NCBI GenBank assembly: GCA_013361525.1
Contig: JABFXY010000019.1
Location: 62,001 to 126,000, forward strand
Length of the DNA stretch: 64,000 bases
Direction: 5' to 3'
From: Polyangiaceae bacterium
GTDB taxonomy: Bacteria; Myxococcota_A; Polyangia; Polyangiales; Polyangiaceae
The position numbers were made by a program, and so were the translations under genes. Shown here in pieces: positions 8,723 through 17,010 of the stretch; position 1 is the first letter of the stretch, and every line of letters begins with the position of its first letter. Under the pieces are notes generated by a model. The model did not search any database. It was given only the letters and a program-made list of their open reading frames with translations, and had not been told where the DNA came from.

Positions 8723-10186
8723 TCAGGCGGGGGCCTTCGAGAACTCCATCGACGGGTCGTCGACGCGACCGTGCCGCAGCGTCACGAGGTCGAGCGCGTA
8801 ATTCTGGTAGAGGCGCCACGGCGCGGCGGAGCCCTGCCGGGGGAACTGGTCGATCCCGCGCTGGACGTAGCCGGACGAAAAGTCGATAAGGGGGAGCTCC
8901 TCGATCGAGGGGTCGCGGCGCCGAGGCGTGCAGGCGGCAAACCCTTCTTGATCCATGTGTCGGATCAAGCGGCAGACGTATTCGCTCGTGAGATCACATT
9001 TCAATGTCCACGACGCATTCGTATATCCGGTCGCGAAAGCGAGGTTGGGCACGTCGCTGCACATCATTCCCTTGTAGACCAGCGACTGGCTGAAGCTCAC
9101 CGGGCGGCCGTCGATCTCGCACGCGACCCCGCCCATACATTTGAGCTTCAGCCCCGTCGCCGTGACGACCAAATCCGCCTCCAGGCCTCGACCTGATTCG
9201 AGCTCGATACCACGCTCGGTGAAGGTCCGAATGTGACCTGTGACGACGCTCGCCGTCCCGTGTTTGATCGCCCGGAACAGATCCGAGTCGGGGACGACGC
9301 AGAGGCGCTGATCCCAAGGGCCATACGACGGCGTGAAGTGCTCTCGAACGTCGGACTGGTCCTTGAGGTGCCGCTCGACGAACGAGACGAGGACGCCCTT
9401 TGCGTGTTCGGGAAAGCGCCGGCAATAGTTGTAAAACCCCATTTGTATCAGCACGTTCTTCCAGCGAACCGCGTCGTACGCGGTTTGCGACGGAAGCGCC
9501 TTTTTGAGCGCCTCGGCGATCGCGTCGCGGCCCGGCAACGAAAGGATGTACGTCGGCGAACGCTGAAGCATCGTCACGTGTGCGGCCTGCTTCGCGAGCT
9601 CGGGCACGAGCGTCACGGCTGTCGCACCGCTACCGATGACGACGACGCGTTTGCCCGCGTAGTCGACGTCCGGGCCCCACTTCTGCGGGTGAACGACGCG
9701 GCCGCGGAAGCTCTTCATCCCTGGGAAGTCGGGGGTATAACCTTCCTCGTAATCGTAATAGCCCGTGCACGAATAAATGAATCTAGCGGTCAGCTGGCCC
9801 CGCTCGCCGCTCGCCTTGTCGAGCGCGGTGACCGTCCAGCGGGCGTCGCGGCTCGACCAAGACACCTTCTCCACCGCGTGCCGATACCGGATGTGCCGAT
9901 CGACCCCGTAGGCGCTCGCCGTGTCGCGGATGTATTGGAGAATCGACGATCCATCGGCGATGGCGCGCGGGCTCGTCCACGGACGGAACGCGTACCCCAA
10001 CGTGTGCATGTCCGAGTCCGACCGAATACCCGGATAGCGAAACAAGTCCCATGTCCCGCCCATGGTATCGCGGGCCTCGAGGATGACGTACGACCGCCCC
10101 TTCAGCCGCGATTGAATGTAGTACCCGGCGCCGACCCCCGAGAGGCCGGCCCCGACGACCAGGACGTCGACGTGGCTCGACTGCAT
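8723..10186 (-). CDS. Flavin monooxygenase of Baeyer-Villiger type
   Basis: FAD- and NADPH-dependent monooxygenase, 487 residues, full length for the family. The FAD Rossmann motif VVGAGLSGVGAGY is at the N-terminus, followed by GGTWDLFRYPGIRSDSDM. The Baeyer-Villiger fingerprint FRGRVVHPQKW (FxGxxxHxxxW) is followed by the second nucleotide-binding motif VVIGSGATAV. Such enzymes insert oxygen into ketones or oxidise N and S; the substrate cannot be told. It is first on the minus strand next to a ferritin-like lipoprotein gene 40 bp upstream, with which it may share a transcript. A second enzyme of the same kind is encoded at 56.5 kb. Confidence 0.92.
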   Translation of the reverse strand: MQSSHVDVLVVGAGLSGVGAGYYIQSRLKGRSYVILEARDTMGGTWDLFRYPGIRSDSDMHTLGYAFRPWTSPRAIADGSSILQYIRDTASAYGVDRHIRYRHAVEKVSWSSRDARWTVTALDKASGERGQLTARFIYSCTGYYDYEEGYTPDFPGMKSFRGRVVHPQKWGPDVDYAGKRVVVIGSGATAVTLVPELAKQAAHVTMLQRSPTYILSLPGRDAIAEALKKALPSQTAYDAVRWKNVLIQMGFYNYCRRFPEHAKGVLVSFVERHLKDQSDVREHFTPSYGPWDQRLCVVPDSDLFRAIKHGTASVVTGHIRTFTERGIELESGRGLEADLVVTATGLKLKCMGGVACEIDGRPVSFSQSLVYKGMMCSDVPNLAFATGYTNASWTLKCDLTSEYVCRLIRHMDQEGFAACTPRRRDPSIEELPLIDFSSGYVQRGIDQFPRQGSAAPWRLYQNYALDLVTLRHGRVDDPSMEFSKAPA

Positions 10187-10226
10187 GCGCCGTACGGTCG
10201 CATCTTTGTGACCGCCGGGCGAGCGC

Positions 10227-11402
10227 TCAGACGTAAGTGGTCGCAGCTACCGCCGAATCGACCGAGCGAAAATCGGTGAGGGCGCGCAGACAAGGCAAGA
10301 CGACCGCACGCGTGACGTCGCAACCGCCTTCTCGTTCGATCCGCGCGATCTCGGCCTCCAGCGAAGGGCTCACGGCGTCGCCGTAGGTCGATACGATCCA
10401 GGCGACGGCCATGAATGCGAGCTCGGCGTGGCCCTCCTCGTCGACGGCAATCCGCGAAAGGACGTCCCGCTCGTCCTTGGTGCACGCGGTCGCGATACGG
10501 TCGCGCGCATCCAGCGAGGCCACCGTCTCCGCGATGCAGCCGTCTCGAATGGTCGATAGCAGGACCGCTGCGGGCGAGGCGCAGATCGGGGTGGCGGCAG
10601 CGGGCAGCGGCCCGGGCCGGCGCGCATGCCCGTCGAACGACGTCGCGAGGCCGAAGGCGAGCTCGGCGTGGGTGATCTCCTCGAGCGCCGCGCCGTGCGC
10701 GCGGGCGACGAGTGATACAGGCGCGCCCAGCGCCAGCAGCTCCAGCGAGAAGCGGGCGAACGACGCGATCGACGCGTGCTCGAGGAGCGCCGTCTGCTCC
10801 CACATTCGAGCGCGTGCCTCGTCGGTTCTTACGCATGCGAGTGGTCTCGCCCAGCCGGCGTGGCGCGCAACGTCTCGCACCATTGCGTCGTCATTCGATT
10901 CGACGTCGCCGATTGCAATGCGCGCTACCACCGCTCGCGCTTGCTCGTCGCGCAGCGGGCGACCGCCCGGGCATGGTTCGACCCAATGGTAACAGCACGC
11001 ATTCGGGTCCGTCGCTTTTCGCTCACGCGCCGTCCACGTCTCCGAAAACGAGGTCTGACGATGTTGCGCGAAGTCCGGGCGTGGACCGGGATACGGGACC
11101 TGCCCTGCGCACGACTCGAAGGGCGCAGCAGCCGTTCCTTCGCTGTCGTCTCGCGCGCCGACGACGCAAAACGTGCCGTTGGTGCAAGACGGAAGGTCAC
11201 TCTCCGGCTCGTTCTTCAAGCCGACCGTCCAAGCGCCGGTGACGCCCTGAATCGGGTTTCGATACATATCTTCCGTCGACGAGACGACGACAGGATGTGG
11301 GCCCGGAGAGGCCGAGCCGCACGCCGCCACCAGTCCCGCCGCCGCCGGGACGCCCATTGCAGCCAGAAAACGCGCGCGAAGGCGTCCACCCCGATCCGTC
11401 AT
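10227..11402 (-). CDS. Ferritin-like domain lipoprotein
   Basis: Product of 391 residues. The N-terminus has basic residues, a hydrophobic core and lipobox LVAAC. A Cys-rich segment (residues ~60-130) precedes a ferritin-like four-helix domain with di-metal ligands in EHASIASFARF, EEITHAE and DEEGHAE. This family of exported ferritin-like proteins is common in myxobacteria and its substrate is unknown; a rubrerythrin-like redox role is an inference. The start overlaps the stop of the upstream carboxypeptidase gene as ATGA, so the two are translationally coupled. Confidence 0.85.
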   Translation of the reverse strand: MTDRGGRLRARFLAAMGVPAAAGLVAACGSASPGPHPVVVSSTEDMYRNPIQGVTGAWTVGLKNEPESDLPSCTNGTFCVVGARDDSEGTAAAPFESCAGQVPYPGPRPDFAQHRQTSFSETWTARERKATDPNACCYHWVEPCPGGRPLRDEQARAVVARIAIGDVESNDDAMVRDVARHAGWARPLACVRTDEARARMWEQTALLEHASIASFARFSLELLALGAPVSLVARAHGAALEEITHAELAFGLATSFDGHARRPGPLPAAATPICASPAAVLLSTIRDGCIAETVASLDARDRIATACTKDERDVLSRIAVDEEGHAELAFMAVAWIVSTYGDAVSPSLEAEIARIEREGGCDVTRAVVLPCLRALTDFRSVDSAVAATTYV

Positions 11403-12520
11403 GAGACGGATGTTTTCACGTCTTGCGCATCGAGGGCAGCGAGGATTCCGACGATGGCTTTTTCGCCCAGGCGGCGCGCGCGCGCCGGGAAGAAGCCGCG
11501 GGGGTCGGGCCGCTTCTTGTGGTCGGAAAAGGGCATTTCCAAGGTCAGCGCTGCGCAGCCGAACTGATGCTGAATCCAGTTCGCGCAGAACGCGAGATTG
11601 GGCGGGCCGCCCGGCCCCTTCGGATACTTGTGCTCGGTTTGGTAATCGGGTGTCGCAGCGACCATCGCCGCCTCGAACGCAGCAATGGATTCGCCGATGG
11701 ACTTGGGCCGCCCCTCGTACGCGTCGGATGCCTGCGCGAAGACCCACGGCAACCGCTCGTCGCCGTGCACGTCGAGCGCGAAGTGCGCGCCGGTCATCTT
11801 CATCGTGTCGCGCACCGACGCCACCTCGATCGGGGCGTCGTCGGATGCCCACACGCGGTTGAGATCGAGGCCGGTCGCGTTCGTTCGGTGATTGCCGAGC
11901 GCAACGCCGTCGGGGTTCATCCGAGGCACGATCGAGAGCGTCGCCTTCTGCAGAAGCTCGCGTGCGCCTGCGCGTCCCTCACACAGCGCCGAGACCAAAC
12001 CTTCCACGAACCAGCCGGCCATCGACTCGCCGGGGTGCTGCTGCGCGACGATCCAAACGCTTCGGTCGCCGGAGCCGAGCACGAGCCGTTCGATCGCACG
12101 CCCCGCTTGGGTGTACCCCAATGTGCTCTCGATGCCGCCCGCTGCGCGAACCGTCTTGCGGAGCGCGGTGATGCGGCTCGACGGATACGGCGGGTAATAC
12201 GCGAGGCGGACGCGCGGGCGCTCGAAGGTATGCCGCACGACGAGCCGCCCGCGGTCGAGCTTGCTGTCGGTGCGTCGCCACGCATCGCCATCGGACGCGT
12301 ACACGCGGTACTCTCCGCCGAAGGCATCCGCCCACGTGCAGGCCTCCGCGTTGGCGACGACGATCTCCGCCGTCGCGCCGACATCGGCCTCGACGTCGAA
12401 GGCAAACCACTGCCGAAACTTCGGCGCAGCGACGTCATGAGGCACGGCGACGACGACGCGGCGCTTGCCGATCTCGAGCGTGTCGACGCGCCCGCTCTCG
12501 AACCCTGTGGAGACTCGCAC
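11399..12520 (-). CDS. M14 zinc carboxypeptidase of cytosolic (CCP-like) type
   Basis: Product of 373 residues with the two-part layout of cytosolic carboxypeptidases: an N-terminal beta domain (~1-115, containing WFAFDVEAD) then an M14 peptidase domain. Motifs are QQHPGES (zinc His and Glu), NPDG, GLDLNR, DVHGDE and TLEMPF with the catalytic Glu. No signal peptide is present, so it acts in the cytoplasm. Eukaryotic relatives remove glutamates from protein tails; bacterial substrates are mostly unknown. I chose the GTG at 12520 because AGGAG lies upstream; an upstream ATG would overlap the divergent gene. The divergent ATP-grasp gene begins only 25 bp away. Confidence 0.9.
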   Translation of the reverse strand: MRVSTGFESGRVDTLEIGKRRVVVAVPHDVAAPKFRQWFAFDVEADVGATAEIVVANAEACTWADAFGGEYRVYASDGDAWRRTDSKLDRGRLVVRHTFERPRVRLAYYPPYPSSRITALRKTVRAAGGIESTLGYTQAGRAIERLVLGSGDRSVWIVAQQHPGESMAGWFVEGLVSALCEGRAGARELLQKATLSIVPRMNPDGVALGNHRTNATGLDLNRVWASDDAPIEVASVRDTMKMTGAHFALDVHGDERLPWVFAQASDAYEGRPKSIGESIAAFEAAMVAATPDYQTEHKYPKGPGGPPNLAFCANWIQHQFGCAALTLEMPFSDHKKRPDPRGFFPARARRLGEKAIVGILAALDAQDVKTSVS

Positions 12521-12545
12521 GGTCCTGCTCCTATCATGCGACGAT

Positions 12546-13760
12546 ATGGAGACGAACGAGAAGACGGTCCTCATCATCGCGAGCTACGAAAAGGGCCACG
12601 ACTTCGTGCGCACCTGCAAAGACCTCGGGTGGAGAGTGGTCCTCGTCACGTCGGAGAGCCTCAAGAACGAGCACAGCTGGCCGACCGAGGCCATCGACGA
12701 GCTCTTCTTCATGCACGACGTCGACAAGAAGTGGGATCCGATCGAGACCTGCAAAGCGGTCAGCTACCTCGCTCGCACGCGCGTCTTCGACCGCATCGTT
12801 CCCCTCGACGACTTCGATCTCGAGATCGCCGCGATGTTGCGCGAGCACCTTCGCATCCCCGGCATGGGCGAGACGACGACGCGTTATTTCCGCGACAAGC
12901 TCGCGATGCGTATGCGCGCGGAGACGGTCGGCCTCCGTGTCCCCGATTTCGTTCATCTCCTCAACGACGCGAAGATCCGCGCGTTCACCGACCGCGTCCC
13001 CGCCCCCTGGGTCGTGAAGCCGCGGTCGAGCGCCGGCGCGATCGGGATCAAGAAGGCCCATTCGCGAGAAGAGCTCGAGCAGATCATCGATCGCCTCGGC
13101 GACGAGCGCGGTGGTTTCCTCCTCGAGCGTTATGTACCGGGCGAGGTCTTCCACGTCGACTCGCTCGTCCACGACGGCAAGATCCTCTTCCAGCGTGCGA
13201 GCCGTTACGGCCGCCCGCCGCTCGACGTCTCGCACGGCGGCGACGTCTTCACGTCGCGCATCATGCCCGCAGGGACCGACGACTCCCGCGCGCTCATCGA
13301 GATGAACGCGCAAGTCCTCGCCGGCATGCGTTTGGTCCGCGGCTCGTCGCACACGGAGTTCATCCGCGGGCGCAACGACGGCCAGCTCTACTTCTTGGAG
13401 ACGAGCGCCCGCGTCGGCGGCGCGCACATCGCCGACATGATCGAGGCAGCGACCGGCCTCAACCCCTGGCGCGAATGGGCGAAGATCGAGCTCGCCGGCG
13501 AAACCGGCTCCTACGAGCTGCCGCGCGTCCGCGACGAATACGCCGGCCTCATCGTCTCACTCGCGCGACAAGAGCACCCCGACTACGGGGCATTCCACGA
13601 GCCCGAGGTCGTCTGGCGCCTCCACAAGAAACACCACGTCGGCCTCATCGTCCGATCCCCCTCCCCCGCCCGCGTCGACGACCTATTGGCGAACTACGTC
13701 GAAACCGTCCGCCGCGACTTCCACGCCTTCGCTCCGCCGCAGGAGAAGCCGGTGGACTGA
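12546..13760 (+). CDS. ATP-grasp ligase
   Basis: ATP-grasp enzyme of 404 residues: an N-terminal Rossmann-like domain (1-~110), then the ATP-binding fold with PWVVKPRSSAGAIGIKK (phosphate loop Lys and Ser/Gly), FLLERYVPGEVFHVDS, and metal ligands in FLETSARVGGAHIADM. The layout is closest to amino-acid or dipeptide ligases of the carnosine synthase/BacD kind rather than to carboxylases. It starts 25 bp from the divergent M14 carboxypeptidase gene, so both must share a very short control region; no ribosome-binding site fits this ATG, so the transcript may be leaderless. A ligase paired with a carboxypeptidase suggests making and removing a C-terminal amino-acid tag. Confidence 0.88.
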   Translation: METNEKTVLIIASYEKGHDFVRTCKDLGWRVVLVTSESLKNEHSWPTEAIDELFFMHDVDKKWDPIETCKAVSYLARTRVFDRIVPLDDFDLEIAAMLREHLRIPGMGETTTRYFRDKLAMRMRAETVGLRVPDFVHLLNDAKIRAFTDRVPAPWVVKPRSSAGAIGIKKAHSREELEQIIDRLGDERGGFLLERYVPGEVFHVDSLVHDGKILFQRASRYGRPPLDVSHGGDVFTSRIMPAGTDDSRALIEMNAQVLAGMRLVRGSSHTEFIRGRNDGQLYFLETSARVGGAHIADMIEAATGLNPWREWAKIELAGETGSYELPRVRDEYAGLIVSLARQEHPDYGAFHEPEVVWRLHKKHHVGLIVRSPSPARVDDLLANYVETVRRDFHAFAPPQEKPVD

Positions 13761-13769
13761 GGGAGAAGA

Positions 13770-13905
13770 GAGAAGAGGGGTCGCCAAGGGCGCCAAGGGC
13801 AGAAAGAGAAAGAGGAGAGAGAAGAGAGTTTGGTTTGGTTCGAAATCGAACCCTCCTCTTCTTCCTCCTTCTGCCCTTGGCGCCCTTGGCGTCCCCTCTC
13901 GGGTT
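13770..13905. repeat. Long imperfect inverted repeat between convergent genes
   Basis: Two arms of nearly 50 bp surround a small palindromic centre. The left arm carries GCCAAGGGCGCCAAGGGCAG (13784-13802) and the right arm its complement (13870-13888); purine-rich and pyrimidine-rich flanks extend the pairing. The centre contains GGTTCGA-AA-TCGAACC near 13838-13853. The whole would fold into one long hairpin on either strand. It fills the gap between convergent genes, so it probably terminates both, and its length suggests a dispersed repeat family. Confidence 0.75.
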
Positions 13906-13927
13906 TGGTCGACCCGATCGCGCCGCA

Positions 13928-14746
13928 CTAGCGAAGGACGCGCAGGTCTTTGCCGACGCGGCCCAGGTAGGTCGGGAAGTGGGTAATGCGCTGGGTGGGT
14001 GGGTCGACGAGGCGGAAGCTCGGGCGGAAGTCTTTGTCGACGAGTTGGAGGAGGCGGCCGCCGCAGACGAGGCGGAAGTCATGCTGGGCGCGATCGCGCG
14101 GTAGGAACGGGTCGAAGCCCGGCTGCGTGTGGTGCGCGATCATTTGAGCGAGCTCGTTCTTCAGGAAGTCGGCGGTGACGGCGGAGAAGGCGCGCACGCA
14201 CTCCGTCATTTGGAGCTCGGTGAGCGCCCACAGACGATCGAGGTGTTTGCCGCGGATGGCCGCCTCGAGCTCGTCCATCACGGCGCGCGCCTCGTCGACG
14301 AGCGCATCGTCGAGCGTGAGTGACGGCGCGCTCTGCCAGAGCCACGCGCCGTGCGCGGCGCCGAGGTCGACCGACGCGCCGACCGAATGCGGGAAATGCA
14401 TTCGATTCGGTTGCCCGTCTTTCCATTCGAAGCGCGCCTCGACGAGGAGCTCCCCGTTTTCGACCGTCGCCTTCACACCCTCTTTGAAGCGAATGAGACG
14501 GGCCGCCGCTGCCATCGGTCGGTAGTCGAGATCCTTCGCCTCGGTCCGCGCGACCGAGGGCGTGGAGCCCGGCTCGATCACGACCTCGATCGTGTTCGTC
14601 CCCGGCACGAGCCATTGCTCGGCCGCCATGTTCTCGGTGTCGATGCCCTCGTTCGAGAGGCGCGAGATGGGCGCGCCGTTCACGTACAGCTCGGCGCTGC
14701 AGTTCTGAGCCCAAAGCTGCGACAGGACGATGGTCGGTTCGCTCAT
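13928..14746 (-). CDS. Hypothetical protein, end of T6SS island
   Basis: Unrecognised 272-residue protein without signal peptide. The N-terminal half is beta-rich (WLVPGTNTIEVVIEPG looks like a small beta-sandwich), and the C-terminal half is helical and ends with a hydrophobic beta segment. It begins 39 bases after the 601-residue gene on the same strand and is the last gene of the VgrG operon. In such islands the last small gene is often an immunity or accessory protein, but nothing in the sequence proves this. Confidence 0.72.
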   Translation of the reverse strand: MSEPTIVLSQLWAQNCSAELYVNGAPISRLSNEGIDTENMAAEQWLVPGTNTIEVVIEPGSTPSVARTEAKDLDYRPMAAAARLIRFKEGVKATVENGELLVEARFEWKDGQPNRMHFPHSVGASVDLGAAHGAWLWQSAPSLTLDDALVDEARAVMDELEAAIRGKHLDRLWALTELQMTECVRAFSAVTADFLKNELAQMIAHHTQPGFDPFLPRDRAQHDFRLVCGGRLLQLVDKDFRPSFRLVDPPTQRITHFPTYLGRVGKDLRVLR

Positions 14747-14785
14747 GACGATCGCTGAAGGCTTCGAGCCTCAGCCAGGGCGAAC

Positions 14786-16591
14786 TTACTTGAACGTGTA
14801 AATCGTCGCACCCTGCAAGATCGTGTACGGGTCCATCTGCTTCGTCCCGCTCCACCAACCAGCGTAGAACGACGCGGTGAGGACCACGGGCTTCGACTTC
14901 ACGACACCCTTCAAGCCGAACTGGTTCGCCTTCTTGTCGATGACGAAGTAGCCCTTGTACTCGAGGCCGGAGGACAGCGACGCCTTCGCCTCCGCGACGG
15001 TCCAGCCGAGAACAGAGACGTGCAGCTGCGGCGTGAGCGCGCCGTCGCAGACCCCGATGACCTCGAGCTTGCGACGCTGCTCGTCGTCACCCGCAAACTC
15101 CTTCTCGATCGCGATCTTGAATTTGACCGTCCCGTCGATGGTCGCGCGGAAGCCGGTGCCGGCCGCATAACATTGAATGCCGAACCCGAGCGTGAGGCTC
15201 AGGTTCAAGATCTCCATCGCGATCTTGAACTTGAACTCGGTGCCGACGGGATAATACCGGCCACCGAGCGGGCCCTGCTGATACGCAGGTGCCCATTCGA
15301 AGACCACGGAGCCCGCGAACACGCTGAGGCCGAATTCGAAGTACCAACCCGCCTTCGGGAGCTTCTTGAAGAGATCCTGAATGGTGCTGATCGCTGCCGC
15401 GAAGTTCTGCACCGATTGTTTGAGCTGTTGAAGCGCGAGGCCGCGGTTTTGGTACGCCGCAGCGGCGCCTTGGCCGATCGACTTGCTCTTGTCGATCAGG
15501 TCCTCGAGGCCGATCTCGCGATCGTTTCGCGCGATGGCGACGTCGAAGCCGTGAGCCTTGGAGAGGCGCTCGTTGACCGTCTTGTAATTGAGTCGCCGGC
15601 CGCGATCGGCGTCACCGAAGCGATTGATGCGCTCGACGCCTTGGTAATTGCCGGCACGGTGTTGCGACATCGTGACTTGGCGCTCGACCAGGTCGCGCGT
15701 CCCCACCGAATTCGTCTGCAGACCACCCGCGTTGCGATTGACCTCTCGCTTGACCTCGGTGCGCGCCCCGGGAACGCCATACGCAAGCGTGCTCTCGCGT
15801 GAGCCGTCGGGCTTGCCCGCGTTCTTGTAGCTGCCGAGCGCGGGGATTTTGACGGCGATTGTCCATTTGTCGCGCCGGTGAATACGGAGCAGCGCGCGGA
15901 GATCGTGATTCGCGGAGCGGGCGTCCCCCTTTTCTCGTTTGCCGCAGCCGAGCGCGTAGATCTCGATTTCTTTGGGCTTGGTCGCGAGCCACAAGCTCAA
16001 GATCCATTCGAATACGACGAACGGCCCCGTGCCGACGCTCCCGGCGTCGAATGCGAGGTTGGGCGCGAGGAAACGTTTGTCCTCGGCGTGGATCAGGTTC
16101 GCGACGCCCTGGCGCTGCAGGATGATCGCCTTCTTGGGGAGCTCCGGCGCGGCCGTCTTCGCGACGATCTTGAGGAGCGCGTGCTCGTCGCGCGGACAAT
16201 CCGGCGTCGTGAAGCTCGCGTGGACCTTGTCGAGGGTGACGCAATCTTCGGGATCGCCGAGCCCCTTCGGCGTCTCCGAGGAGTTGTAGTCCGCGATGGT
16301 CTCGAACACGAGGTCGTACGTGCCGAGGAAGTCCTCACGAACCTCGCGCCCCTTGGCGTCCTTCACGGGGTGACCACGCAAAGGCTTGGTCGTCGTGAGG
16401 TACATCGGGATCTTCTTGCGAGCGCCGGTCTTCGCCGTTTCGCCCTTCGAGTCGTCGTCGTAGGCCTGGACGGTGATGCTCAATGCATCCACCGCGCATG
16501 GCTTGGCCTCGGCGAGCGGGCACTGCGTCTTCGCCTGGGCGGTATTGCCTTGTGAATGCGTGTTCGGTTGTGTCGCTCCGCCCATCGTCAC
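14786..16591 (-). CDS. T6SS-island protein, candidate cargo effector, 601 aa
   Basis: Large protein of 601 residues that I do not recognise as a known enzyme. Residues 1-35 are polar with a Gln/Thr/Asn-rich lead, then CPLAEAKPC and VDALSITVQAYDDD, a pattern seen at the start of modules in T6SS-associated proteins. The middle (~220-370) is basic and charged. The last ~200 residues are long alternating strands rich in aromatic residues (for example GWYFEFGLSVF and FKFKIAMEILNL), like a beta-barrel or beta-solenoid. No signal peptide. The GTG start overlaps the upstream stop as GTGA. Position behind VgrG, PAAR and an adaptor gene makes it a cargo candidate. Confidence 0.78.
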   Translation of the reverse strand: MTMGGATQPNTHSQGNTAQAKTQCPLAEAKPCAVDALSITVQAYDDDSKGETAKTGARKKIPMYLTTTKPLRGHPVKDAKGREVREDFLGTYDLVFETIADYNSSETPKGLGDPEDCVTLDKVHASFTTPDCPRDEHALLKIVAKTAAPELPKKAIILQRQGVANLIHAEDKRFLAPNLAFDAGSVGTGPFVVFEWILSLWLATKPKEIEIYALGCGKREKGDARSANHDLRALLRIHRRDKWTIAVKIPALGSYKNAGKPDGSRESTLAYGVPGARTEVKREVNRNAGGLQTNSVGTRDLVERQVTMSQHRAGNYQGVERINRFGDADRGRRLNYKTVNERLSKAHGFDVAIARNDREIGLEDLIDKSKSIGQGAAAAYQNRGLALQQLKQSVQNFAAAISTIQDLFKKLPKAGWYFEFGLSVFAGSVVFEWAPAYQQGPLGGRYYPVGTEFKFKIAMEILNLSLTLGFGIQCYAAGTGFRATIDGTVKFKIAIEKEFAGDDEQRRKLEVIGVCDGALTPQLHVSVLGWTVAEAKASLSSGLEYKGYFVIDKKANQFGLKGVVKSKPVVLTASFYAGWWSGTKQMDPYTILQGATIYTFK

Positions 16592-17010
16592 GCCTCCGCC
16601 TGAAGCTCGTTCCGTCGATCCGACATCTCGGGATACACAAGCACGTCATCGAGCGCCGGGACGCCGTGCTCGCGCGCGAGGCGCACGAGCCGGCGAACCT
16701 TGCCTATCGCGTAGAGGTCACGCGTCGAGAGGACCTGTTTGACCCAGGGCAGCCGCTCGTCGGCGTCGACCCCGAGCAAGAGCAGCAAGAGCATCAGCTG
16801 AGCCGTCTCGGGCTCCGTCTTGATGTCGTAGCCGATCGCCTTGTCCACCACGCGCGTCACCCACGGCTCGAGCCCGCCCATCGACGGACGATCGAGCTCG
16901 GTGACGCGACCGGCGAAATCGCGCCGGAGGTACGCCGCCATCTTCGCGACGAACTTCCGCTTCGTCTTGTCGGCGAAGAACTCCATCTGCTCCTTCTTGA
17001 TGCGGAACAT
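16588..17010 (-). CDS. Small T6SS-island protein, 140 aa
   Basis: Helical, charged protein of 140 residues with no recognised family, starting MFRIKKEQMEFFADKTKRKF. The start is fixed by coupling: its ATG shares one base with the stop of the FHA-DUF4123 gene (TGATG), and its own stop overlaps the next start (GTGA). It sits between the adaptor and the 601-residue gene. A chaperone or helper for the following gene is plausible from this position only. Confidence 0.8.
   Translation of the reverse strand: MFRIKKEQMEFFADKTKRKFVAKMAAYLRRDFAGRVTELDRPSMGGLEPWVTRVVDKAIGYDIKTEPETAQLMLLLLLLGVDADERLPWVKQVLSTRDLYAIGKVRRLVRLAREHGVPALDDVLVYPEMSDRRNELQAEA

Noticed and set aside
13770..13905. Insertion sequence remnant
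   Set aside because: Inverted repeat but no transposase fragment or target duplication is visible.
11423..14104. 893-residue plus-strand frame
   Set aside because: Antisense to the M14 gene and out of frame with the ATP-grasp gene, with Arg-rich composition and no family.
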